A stretch of 64,000 nucleotides of DNA from Ligula intestinalis (Eukaryota > Platyhelminthes > Cestoda > Diphyllobothriidea > Diphyllobothriidae): the NCBI GenBank assembly GCA_036362985.1, contig JAYGXS010000001.1, forward strand, positions 22,304,585 through 22,368,584, in the 5' to 3' direction. Shown here in pieces: positions 1 to 10,824 of the stretch. Below the pieces are notes generated by a model that had not been told where the DNA came from, did not search any database, and saw only the letters and a program-made list of their open reading frames with translations. The translations under genes and the position numbers were made by a program. Position 1 is the first letter of the stretch. Every line of letters begins with the position of its first letter.

Positions 1-2477
1 AGTTGGTCAAATTTTTGTCACACAAGATGTCCTACAACCCTAAAACTTTCATGAAGAACGGAAGGTTTTGGCGACTATTTCCTCCGATGTTTTTTACCTC
101 AAACTGGTTCTGGTTGAGAAACATAAACGTATTTCTATTGAGAGTCAAGTCAAGTGAGGTTTTAGGGATATTAATTACTGCAAGATGGCATCCAAAGAAG
201 CTGAAGTCATATTAATATTGGGAGAAAAAGCAGGAAATACGATTGGCAGGTCTCTTCTTTTTGTTTGTGAACAGGAGTCTAATTGGAGCATTCCCGACCG
301 CCTCCAAGAACAGCGCAAGGCATGCAGCCGAAATACATTCATATGAAATCTTATTTACTTTTTAAAACACCAGCGGAAGCGCACTCCCCATTTAATTTCC
401 TTTTAGGCCATCTTGAAAAAGATCATGGCCCACATTTTGTGCAGAATTCCAAAATTTACAAAAAAATGATCATCAGTTGCTAATCGACATCAAGTAGGGT
501 TGCAATACTGATTGCCGTGCAGCCAAATGTCAAGTTATTTTGGTCACGATAGGATGCCGGATTTTTAGCGAGCTTCTTTTTGACCGCTCACAAAATGGAT
601 GTTCTGTAAAAAAAGTCTACTTGAATAGTAGGCATTTAACACATTGGTTTTGACTGCCGTTATAAATTCAAATATATGCTACAGAAGAAGTTCACAAAAT
701 AATTCTTTCTTGTACTCCTTTGGTAGAAACATACGCCTTTTTCAAATTTTTGTACTTAAAGGAAGGGTATATGTTTGGTTTAAAAAATTATGATCTAGAA
801 TTTTAAAGACTGTGAAATATTTTATTCGTAACAAACCGTATCCATCAATTTATTAATGTTGCCTATAGTGCATACAGTGTGATCAATATCGATTAAAATT
901 TTTTTATCTGAACTGTGTAGCCGCTCATTCACACCGTGGTAAAAAACGTACTTTTTCTTATCCAGGATGTGCACTGCATGCAGTTTTGAAACCTTGAATC
1001 CAGTTGCAACGGTCAGTAGGTTTGATAATTATTCGGCAATTTATAAACTTTTCTAAAACGAAAATATACTCTTCCTTCCAGTATAACATTTTAATGTGTA
1101 ATTGGCTACCAAAAAGTAAAGAAAAGAATAATATTGCTAATGTTTTCTATAAGATACATTTGAAATTACAAGTGAAGCCAAAGTTAGGAAGTTAAAAGCA
1201 TGCTACTTAAGTAGCTGCTTTTTTCAGAACATACTTTTTGTAAGTGGTCAGAAATAAGCTCCTGTCGTGACTGAAATGACTCGAGATAAGGTCGCACAAT
1301 AATAAGTATCACAATCTCACTTGATGCCCATTAGCAAGTGCTTATCAATCTTTTCAAAATTTCGGAATTTTTCACGAAATATGCACCGTACTGTTCGTGA
1401 AGCAAGCTACAATCACAGAACTCCAGAGTAATGTCAGGACCTGAGGGCAAACTACACTTGAATGCTAAGCTTCTGCTGCATAAAAAAACCACTCGGGCTC
1501 TCTAAACGACTATTTTATTTTGTTCTGAAATAAAGGGGTGAAAAGAAGGCATAATTTTACGCTAGAGCACAGTCTGAAAGTGTAAGGCTGTTGCAGGATC
1601 ACCACCTACTTCATCAGACAGCTGTGGGCGTTTGATAAAAAAGCACTATCATCTTATTCTATGTACTTTCGTACTTTTCTTCAACCGATGAACGTTTTGA
1701 CTCCTCTACCAGTTGCCAACTCTATGCTTTTTTGGCTTGCAACCAATACGGTCCCCTCTCCTGATGAATTCACACAAACACAGACTAGCGGTGTACACAT
1801 AATTGGCGACCATGCATACCGCTTAACCTCGCAGTTTAGTCCAGAGTTCGTAGCTCCTTCAAGATAGATAAGTCACCAAGTGACCATTTGCCTCGTGACA
1901 AGTCCTTGAGAAAATATCTGTACACACTCAGTTTAGCATTTTATGCTAATTTTGCGGGTCAGCTCTTGTCGATTCAGTAATCCGAGCAAAATGCAGATGC
2001 GTTATAAGGCGTTTATGACGTGGTAGGCATGTCCTTTTTGCGGTGGGGGGAGGAAGGTCATACGACCGTGTTCACTGGTAAGTTGAAGACCAAAAATAAC
2101 AGCACGAATGTTGCAGACAGGGATCTACACAGCTTGAGCTCCAGCCAAATCAAGCTCTTGAGACCTTTGAAGCGATGTTGGTGCAGTGTCTATGTGTCAG
2201 AAGCCTGGTGATCTCTATAATCGCGACGGCTAATCGAGGCCAGCGACACCCTACTAAGTACGAGATAGCACCCTCTCTGTTAAATTCTTGCGTATTCAGG
2301 CAGCCGTGTCTTCGGTTTCCTGTGACTGAGTTCGATTACATTTCTGCTATTACCTTTGCTTTTTTGTACATCGATGGGGTTGGGGAAGGGGGTGGAAAGT
2401 TCCCCTAATGCGTGACGCACAGCAATGACCGCTTACTTGTTAGCCGCGAGTTAGGCTCCTTCACTTCTGCATTTCAG
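1..2477. other. No recognised gene; probable intron or upstream of the transporter exon
   Basis: AT-rich sequence with frequent stops in all frames. I found no earlier transporter exon: no second hydrophobic segment with splice borders is evident. The stretch ends in a pyrimidine-rich tract and AG at 2476-2477, so at least its right part is probably the intron preceding the exon at 2478. Confidence 0.4.
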
Positions 2478-2827
2478 GCAGGATAAAAGACTTCTCCGGT
2501 TACTACGAGGGAGCTTTCATCTTCCTCGGCGTTGCTCAATTCCTGGGTTCTCTAATGGCCCTAACAGCCATCGTGCATCGGAAGTACGCCTGCGGTCGGC
2601 CGGCGAGTGCCCTGGGAGAGGACGATTGGGACGGAGTAGTGCGCAGTCTCCTGCGTTCCCCCGACAGCGTCGATGCTGACCTCAGTTCAGAGGGTGAGGA
2701 GGAGGAGATCAATCAAAAGGGCGATGCCAGCATCGACTGTCAGTCCGACGAGACTGACAACAATGATTCCACTGTTACGGAAGTGGAAAATTCAGAAACA
2801 GAGCACTTCCATCGGTGCCCTAATTAG
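2478..2827 (+). CDS. Last coding exon of a probable monocarboxylate-transporter-like MFS protein
   Basis: A splice acceptor (pyrimidine-rich tract ending ATTTCAG at 2477) opens a frame running to TAG at 2825-2827. The first two bases complete a split codon, so the intron phase is 1. The reading begins R-I-K-D-F-S-G-Y-Y-E-G-A-F and continues as one hydrophobic helix of about 20 residues, then H-R-K-Y. The G-x-I-x-D-x-S/T-G-x-Y-x-x-x-F pattern before the final helix is typical of the twelfth transmembrane segment of SLC16-type transporters, which carry monocarboxylates with protons across the plasma membrane. After the helix comes a cytoplasmic tail of about 85 residues rich in Glu, Asp and Ser, with an E-G-E-E-E-E run. 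Only this C-terminal piece (about 115 residues) is visible; upstream exons should lie left of the window or be unrecognised. The family call rests on one short motif. Another MFS family is possible. Confidence 0.55.
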
Positions 2828-2976
2828 CACATTGGGTTATCGCCTACTTCAGTGCTTTCGCCTAAGGTACTTGTTCGTCTCTCTGTCTCTGTTTCTATGT
2901 CCAGTTTATCCAGCAAGGCAAACCAAGTAACACGGTCTCTTGTGAGAACGCATACTAAGTGAAACTTTTCGGAAAA

Positions 2977-2982
2977 AATAAA
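2977..2982 (+). promoter_or_regulatory. Candidate poly(A) signal AATAAA
   Basis: A canonical AATAAA lies about 150 nt after the stop codon of the transporter-like exon, a normal 3'-UTR distance. It supports that exon being the last one. Confidence 0.5.
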
Positions 2983-3013
2983 AGCAGGTTCTAAAATATA
3001 ATATCCGTTAGTA

Positions 3014-3029
3014 GGGGGGGGGGGGGGGG
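3014..3029. repeat. Homopolymer (G)16
   Basis: Sixteen consecutive G residues just downstream of the candidate poly(A) signal. The exact length is likely to be polymorphic or sequencing-sensitive. Confidence 0.9.
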
Positions 3030-3030
3030 T

Positions 3031-5320
3031 GTAATATTCAGCATCTTGCAGCGTTCTGCCAAGGTTTTTCTCTCAGGCCAGGATGCCGGCTTTCTGCTGC
3101 ACGTCTCCAGTTGTCGGCAAAATATTTACTTGCTAAAATGGCCTCTTTTAAGTGTTCAATCAGCCTCGTCGTCTTCGGTGTTCCAAAACGCTGTTCCCAG
3201 AAGGCCCACGCAAAACTAGCCATTCTTAAATCCTTTTTCTATTAGCCTGCGTCCACTGAGTATGTTTTTTTGTATGGCCGCCTAAACAGGCCAGAGGAAT
3301 AGTAACGCCCTGTCCATGTAAAATAGGTGACCGGACAGTACACTTCAGGAATGCTAAATATTCAAGTGTCTTAGCCCTAGCATAAACTGTAACCTTAATC
3401 GTAATTTGAGCCTTATTCTCACCCCCAAACTGTGATCTTAAACCCGAACTTAAATTTTAACTTTTATCGTCACCTTACTACTAGAGTTAATTTTCAGTGA
3501 ATTTGGCGCAGTGTCCCATTTATTGTGGGCGGTTTCGGGCCGTCTTGCTCAGAATGGCCTACGCGAGGTTTTTATTACCAATAAGCCGCCATACACAGAG
3601 ATGTGATTGATGAGAATGCGTCACAAGACACCTACCACCCCTCGACTTGAGGGTCCCGCTGCACACATATACTGACCAACACCAGCTCTAACCTCTCCCT
3701 AAGTATTCATTGTTTACTCATGATCAAGGTCATTCGGACGAAAGCAATTAGCCTTGAGAAACCTATTTTAAATGCAACTGGCGACAGGATGTCTGCAGCC
3801 GTCTACGACTGGATGATGTTGTTGTTGTTGTTGCGGACCGGCTAATTGCTTTTCTCGGCAGTGCGTTTTACCACACACTCCTTTCTATATCGATTCACTT
3901 TAATTAAATTTCGTTAGGCTACCAAGTTGAAGACTACCATTCTCATGCAAACCAAGATCCTTAGAGGTTACAGGACCCGTAGAGCTCGGGAAAAATCAGA
4001 GTACTGCTCACTGTCACTATTGTGAGGTGTCTGTTTTGTGTTCATGGGGCCTTCAATCATGTCAGTAAAGCATATTTTCAGTTCGTAGCAGTGGGAATAT
4101 TCCCATTTATTTTCCAGCAAACATTTGTAAGTTCAGCAGGTAATTTGTTGGATGCTTCGACAACATACAACCGTCGACTCTCGACGAATGTACCCGCGAA
4201 CGGTCTATAGCTGTCACTTGGACTTGTGTTCAACTAACCTTTAAATAGATCTAGAAGGCAAATGCGTTTAAATAAAAAGAAGGAACGCAGAGTTTCCCAG
4301 AGCCTCGCGATATAAGTTCTGGTATTTGGTTCTAAAAAACCAAAAATAAATAGAGCGAGGGGGATAACATTTTGGAAGTGGGGTCGTTAAGCCTTCAGCC
4401 AGAATTCTGGCCTCTATGATAATACATTGCGTATTATCTTGTCTGAGTGACAGGGGCTCATCCTCTACGAAGGTACTGACACATCTAGTGGATCTCCTGG
4501 AGGAGGTCAGTCTACAAGTTCTGACCTAGATAATATCTGATCCAATAACGGAGTATTTTATTCAGGAATACGGGCATCTGAATAACGGGACCGAACAGTT
4601 CGACCATCAACATTGACAGGGTGTAGCATATGCCCCACAGAATGGATGCAGCTCCAGCGAGATGCACGCAAGGCAATTGACAACGATGAGGACTTGCGTG
4701 ACTTCTACCAATCCATTTATTTTCGTGCTCAAATTACTTTGATGGGGCGATGATGCGAATACGACGGAAGTAGGTAAGGGTGCAGTGGCTGACAAAGTTA
4801 AACTGCCCATCTTCGCGTGCCACACATGACCCGATCTCTCTTACACGTACCAGGCTATAGGGAGGTCAGCAAAAATCTCTCATGCATACGAGGTTTTCAG
4901 GAAGACCATTCTGAGGAGAAGCACTGTAACCTGATTATGAGCTCTAGGAAAGACCGAGTTGGCAACCATCCAGGTCACGACTCGTCAGAACAGCTTTAAG
5001 TGCCATGTACTAATAGACAAGGAAGAGGTTTTTTCCCAGCAGTCATTCTTACACTATCTTCCATATCCCATGCACTAGTTAACTAACTGTGCCTGAAAGG
5101 CAACCGGTGACGAGGTTTAGTTTAGTGGATGAAGCGGCGCTAAGGTATATATCTAAGCCTTAGACATGTGGGTGTAGGCTCTAAGGTGTGCCTACACTCG
5201 CCTGGCTGTTAGACTTCTGGGGATTGCGTGCAGACGGGCAAACGTGTGGTGTCAGCCAGTCTGGCGTCCTGGTCCAGCGAAGCCAAACAGAACTACCAAC
5301 ATCAGCTAAGTCGATCTTTA
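3031..5320. other. Gene-free stretch with a degenerate TTAGGG-like tract
   Basis: No convincing exon. At about 3368-3480 the minus strand is a degenerate array of GGTTA, GGGTT and AAGGTT words containing AACAGTTTGGGG, a string also present at 35.36 kb. A short (GTT)n run sits near 3815-3830. Confidence 0.4.
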
Positions 5321-5324
5321 GGGC

Positions 5325-6765
5325 TTAAGTTCAGTTTACTTGAGGGAAATATCGGTGTGTACCTTGGAACTCCCGATTGGTTTGCATGCATGTCGTGATA
5401 TCAACAATATTAAAAGGGTTTCCATAGATATAAAAGTATGAGAACTTTGTCCAGATAAATGAATCAAAGAAGTCACAAAAATTTTAGTTTGAAGGAGCAA
5501 CTGTGTGTAAAATATACTTTGGGAATAGTATCTGGGCTGATTGCGATGTCAATTGACACGAGCCGTCGAGATAGAACAAAAGCAAACGAGAGCAGACAGT
5601 GGAAAAAATCCTTGGCTGTGATTCGGAATCCATGCAAGTTTGAATGGGATTTGCGATATCTTTAGGAGAAAAGAACGTCGCTGGTTGGAGAAAAATATAC
5701 GCGGGATAAAGCCGTCATGCCAATGAAGCTGGGTGAGTGTTTGAAACACTCGAAATATGGGGGTAACTTTCACCACCACATAACCGTACGACTAACTGCT
5801 GGTTCAACCATCAGGGAGGTGAGTCAGGGCACCCTATTTCGGGTAGCATCAATGCGTCAGGGTCGAAACGGTAAGGGGACCGTAGAGATCATGGCTATCA
5901 TCACCGAATTGGGAAAAAGTCGGCCAGGTACTTCTTTACTGACCGTAGAGTCCACCGAAAATGTGCCGAAAACAGAAGAACGCGCCGCGATCGTCGACAG
6001 GCCGTTGCGGGTTGACTCAAGGGAGAACGTTAAGGGGTCAAGTCAAGTCCAGTCAAGTTTAGTAAGGGAAATGAATACAAACACCTTTGAACTCCTTATT
6101 GGTACACAGTAGTTAAGAAATTCATTAGCACAACGGAAAATTGCAAAGAGGGTCGCCCGTTTACGTAATTGTAGGCGACTACTCACTTGTTCCAAGTAAT
6201 ATAATCACATAGGGTGATGCCAGTTGACACGAGCCAGGGGGTGTAACTGAGCAAAAAAGAGCAGACAGTGCAAACGCTCCTAAGAAATGGCTCAAAATTC
6301 AAAATTGTAATGTCATTTGTGGTTTTTATGTGAAAAACTGTCATTCGTGGGAAAAAAACATGTGAAAACTAGTACCGGCATGCTGCTGTAAATGTTGACA
6401 GCAAGCCAAGTGACCTATCGCGATTAATATCTTTATCCGAAGGGTCGTGTTGACTATGACCACAAGGTGCGGTAGATGCAATCGCTGACGCAATCTTTGC
6501 AGTTTGCATAAGTTTACTTCGGGAGTGGTTCGTAAGCTTATTGGCACTGCCACATGAAAAGAGCCATCGAGATGGAATAAAGGAAAAAAGAACGGACGTT
6601 AAAAAACCCCGTGAGCCTTTCTTCGGAAACTGTAGAAGTTTGAATGGGGTCTGCAAACTTTAAGGAGAAGAAAACCGTCGCTCATGGGAGGAAAATATTC
6701 ACATGGTAAGGCTGTCATGTCAATGAGAACATATGAAGGTTTGAACAATCCTCACCATTTGTTTA
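5325..6765 (+). repeat. Three diverged direct copies of an unnamed repeat
   Basis: Copy 1 (about 5325-5790) and copy 2 (about 6044-6290) share GGGAAAT...GAACTCC.TTGG, and farther on TTGACACGAGCC followed by GAGCAGACAGTG, at similar spacing. Copy 3 (about 6520-6765) matches copy 1 over GAGCC.TCGAGAT, AAGTTTGAATGGG, TTTAGGAGAA, CGTCGCT and GTCATG.CAATGA. Identity is roughly 65-75% by eye with indels. An open frame at 5717-6112 (131 codons) overlaps copy 1, is not conserved in copy 3, and resembles no protein I know. Confidence 0.6.
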
Positions 6766-9705
6766 GAGTCATGTTATCGTCAGGAACACCCTCTATCCCG
6801 GGGTTTCTATTGCACCTACCTGTCATGCTAGTACAAGCCTGATGCACGCAAACCTCCCCTTTACATTAATTGTGATTTAAGTTGCCTGTTTATCTCTTAG
6901 TCATCTTAGCCTACCTGCATGCTCACTGCTATTCCAAAAGATGGATTGCTTTGGGGATATAATCTCATTTACTGTTTTCAAATATTATCATGATAGAATA
7001 AAATTGTCCGTAAAAGGTTGGATTATTATCCCTCATCCCTAGGCAGCCTAGTAACGGCAACTATTTTCAGTAAATACTCCCTGCAGCCATTATTGCGGCA
7101 AGTTGATTGGTTGTTTTCTTGCTTCTCTTTCAGATTCTATTGGTGCGCTGGAACATGATCTTCGGAGTCATTTAGGATTTTTCCTTTTAAAAGCCGATTA
7201 GGACTCCCTTCTTTTCTCAAGATCTCATACTTTATTTCCATCAGATCAATCTGACTCCCTAATCAATGGTGACAATTTACCTAATAATATTTGCAGCATT
7301 TTAATTATTTTTCTACTAAAGCATTGCTATTCTGGATGACTGCCAGAATAAAAACATCGGTTATGGATATCTTTCTTAATAATGAGAACATATAAAGTAT
7401 AAAGCATTTTCAGGAGGGCTCATAAATAATACAAAATCACCAAAGAAATAGGATGTAGATTCCTAGGTTTAAGGTAAAAATCTTAGTTGACGGCTAGCTG
7501 TAACCGGGTCCGGGCTCGATCGTGAGGTAAAAAATGAACAGAAGGAGATGATCCAGTGTACAGTTCTGCTAGTCCTGCAAGCAACTTTCCTGAATTTGTA
7601 AATGTTTGATTATTTGTCCCATACCAGCGGGAACGCATTAATGAAAACCAATAAATAATAATGAGCAGCATAAGGCATATTAAGAACTGAAAAACGTTAA
7701 GAAGTACTAAGTGTTTGTTAAGAAAAATAAATTTTTTTCGATAATTCCCAGCCTGTGGAGACGTCAAAAAAAGCTATAGATTAGAACAATAAATTTTAAT
7801 AGTTTGTAGGTATAAAACTCAAAGCGACCACTTTTTTTATACAAAGAGAACTTGCCTTTAGTCAAAATATTTTGTAGATGTAAAGAATGAGTAGATACGT
7901 TGTTATTGAATATCGTTGAATAAAGTCTCTCTTAATTTCGCTAGTTGTCCGTGTATTCAATAATAAGTTTACTATTTGTCCGTTTGTTCAACGTTTACAT
8001 CAAACCCTTTAACATAAGATATAACTAAACAGTATTTACTGAAAAAACGAGCTTTTTGATATTATTTACTATTCAGATGGCCATGTTGGTCAAATGTGGA
8101 AATGCTTCAAAACAGCAAACCACATTTTCGAGCATACAGCATGTCTACTAGATACCACGCATATTTATATTCCTAAGATTAATAAAATAATTTCCATAAT
8201 AGTTTACCTCTTCAAAAAGTGCTTTAATTGGATATTAAGCTGACGAGATTCTGCGTATATTAAATTTTCCAAGGTACTCTCACAGAAAAATAGGCGAATT
8301 TTGACAATTTCTTTGATTAATCTGAAAATAAACGATTAAATTTGACTGGGGATGAAAGAACAAAGCTTCCTCTTTATAAAGGATTTTTTTTTGCTGAAGG
8401 ATACTTATTCAAAGATCCCTTATAAACGTGCGAATGCAAAAAAACAGGCCACTTAGATGACCATTTTTAAAAATACTTATTATCATTATTCTGTTCCGTT
8501 TCTAAATAACGCTTGGGCGGAACCTATCGTTTACAAAAAAATATGTTTTTACCTGAATGACATACGTAAAGGCCTTCTTTAATTCGCCTTCGCGGTAACA
8601 TGTATGACAAGGTTCAGTTATGTGCAAGGTCAGCGGTGAGGTTTAAACAAATCGCGACAAAACTTTTTTGTTACTGCATTTAATGCAAAAGTACTTCACA
8701 GAATAGCTAAATATAATTTTTAAAACTTCTATCACTGCTTGTTTCAAAAAATAAATGCGATTTCTTAAACTTCGCTTTAGTTGTATTTGGTCAACTTCGC
8801 ACAAAATTTTCCAGCACTGGAAGGGATCATTATTCCACCTTTTTTTTACTAATTATGGAATTCTTCCACAGGACAATGTATATTGCCAATAGAGGAGAAG
8901 AGTTAAAAGAAAGTTTTGTCTTTTTTTCCTTATAGCATTGGGAATTTCTTTTACATAAACATACTCATGACTTAGCCAAAATGAGAGCCTATTTCCTCCA
9001 ATAACTTTAAATAAGAGGGCAGTTTTCCAAAACAAAACCCTAATTATTATTAAATCCACTCAGTTGATCAATATAACCTTTCCAGATGTATGTTTAACTG
9101 CCAAGTTAAATTTCGTCCTGAAAGTTGTTTGTAGGGTTTGCAGAACTGTACATACAGGTTGAAGAACGTTTTTCGTGTGTGATAATAGTTGCTGGTACTG
9201 GAGCCCGGGGTGGTGATTGCAAACTGTGTTGAGGTGCATTTTGGGGCATCAGCTAGAGCCTGTACTGGTGTGATCTCGACAACTTGTGCTAGTAAGTCAG
9301 CACGTTGTTAAGGGGACAGGACATTTAAGACACTAGGTATCCCAATGAGTGCTGATTCAGACGAATGCGTCAGAGAACTGGGCCCCCTGTCGTCCAGACA
9401 CAACATCGGAATAGAGTGGAGAGTCAAAAGTTTGAAAATACATCGACGCATGCGTGTCATTATGCTGAGTACATGAAAATAACTCACGGATGATGTTGTT
9501 TTGGTAAATGGCGGAGCATTGTCGCGCAAATAAGATAGATGCAATACGGTAGAAACACACTTGGATGATTGCTTTGAATAAATTGATTCGGGTTGGATCT
9601 GGACTTTTACAACTGTGTTTTGTTGAAAACGTCAATCTCGATTCGCGACAGAGTGTTGTTTTTTCTGTCTGTGGACCCAACGAGTTGCACGGGGAAGCAG
9701 TAGGA
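6766..9705. other. AT-rich gene-free stretch
   Basis: No exon, RNA gene or clear repeat seen. Open frames are short and without family signatures. Confidence 0.4.
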
Positions 9706-10824
9706 TGAAATCGAGTTGGAATTTCGTGAAGAGGTTGTCAGGTATACATGAATGTTGCGTAGTAGATCAATTCCATGGTAACCTATGTATAGTGACTAGG
9801 TAGTGGTTGTACTCAGAGCACTAAAATCATCAGGCCAAATCCCAAGTTGTAGGTAAAAGGCGGAAAACACCAGTGGGGCAGATTGATTGTGCACAGAACC
9901 CTACATTGTTGCCTGTGAAGTGGCATGAGGTTGGGGCACTGGGCAATAGGAGAGGAAGTCCAAAAGCGTAATTGTCATTTTTCTTTTTTTGCTTTGGATA
10001 CGGCTGCTAGTTTTTGCAGAGTGGTTGCTCCCACTTAAGTTTCCCAGTCGACTACCTTAAGTGGCTCTCAGTGCCGGCAGGTCACTGGAGTCTGTTGCCT
10101 TACTACAGTCTCTAGAGAATTATAAACTGCAAAAGCAATAATTCAAGTTCGAGAAACAAAGTCAACCAGTTCACAGCGTATCCAAAAGGACGGAACTCAT
10201 GGGTTGGTGGTCGCATCTGAATTTGCGCTGGGTGACTCCTTATCGAACCTTTACAAAACTAGTGCTCTTGGCTTTGCTTTCTGGTATATCGAATAAAGTA
10301 CCCAGACTCACGGAATACAGGCGGCTTTTTGGCTTGCCTTACTGATGGAAGAGATGGTAGGCTCTAAGCTGGAATGGTACTCAGAACACTAAAATCATCA
10401 GGTCAAACTTCAAGTTGTAGATAAAAGGCGGAAGGCACCCATCGAAGCGATTTATTTTGCTCAGAAACCTGCATTGCTGCCTGTGAAGTGGCATGAGGCT
10501 GGGGCACTGGGCGATAAGAGAGGAAGTGGAACAACTTCATTTGCTGTCCGCCACACATCTAACTACAGTCCGTAAAATCGCCCACAGTATTTTTCTCCCT
10601 GGAGTAAGCACTTCTACTCCATAGCAGTTGTGCCCGCATAAGTGAAATCGAGTTGGAATTTCGTAAAGAGGTTGCCAGGTGTACCTGAAGGTTGCATGGT
10701 AGATAACTTCCATGGTAACCTATGTGTAGTCGAACAACTTCATTTGCTGTCCATCATCCATCTAACGACAGTCCGTAAAGTCGCCCACAATTTTTTCTTC
10801 CTGGAGTAAGTACTTCTACTCCAT
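9706..10824 (+). repeat. Mosaic of three interleaved repeat modules
   Basis: Three modules each occur twice in direct orientation. C is at 9706-9793 and 10643-10730 (TGAAATCGAGTTGGAATTTC ... CCATGGTAACCTATGT). A is at about 9811-9959 and 10379-10527 (ACTAAAATCATCAGG ... GAAGTGGCATGAGG). B is at 10529-10622 and 10732-10824 (GAACAACTTCATTTGCTGTC ... CTTCTACTCCAT). The order is C-A-(gap)-A-B-C-B. Identity is roughly 80-90% by eye. No coding capacity is evident. Confidence 0.8.

Noticed and set aside
1611..1617. CTGATGA on the minus strand as a hammerhead core (also 21738-21744 -)
   Set aside because: No GAAA at suitable spacing and no flanking complementarity. The two sites resemble each other slightly, perhaps an old repeat.
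5717..6112. 131-codon + frame
   Set aside because: Lies in a decayed repeat, is not conserved in the sister copies, and has no recognisable domain.
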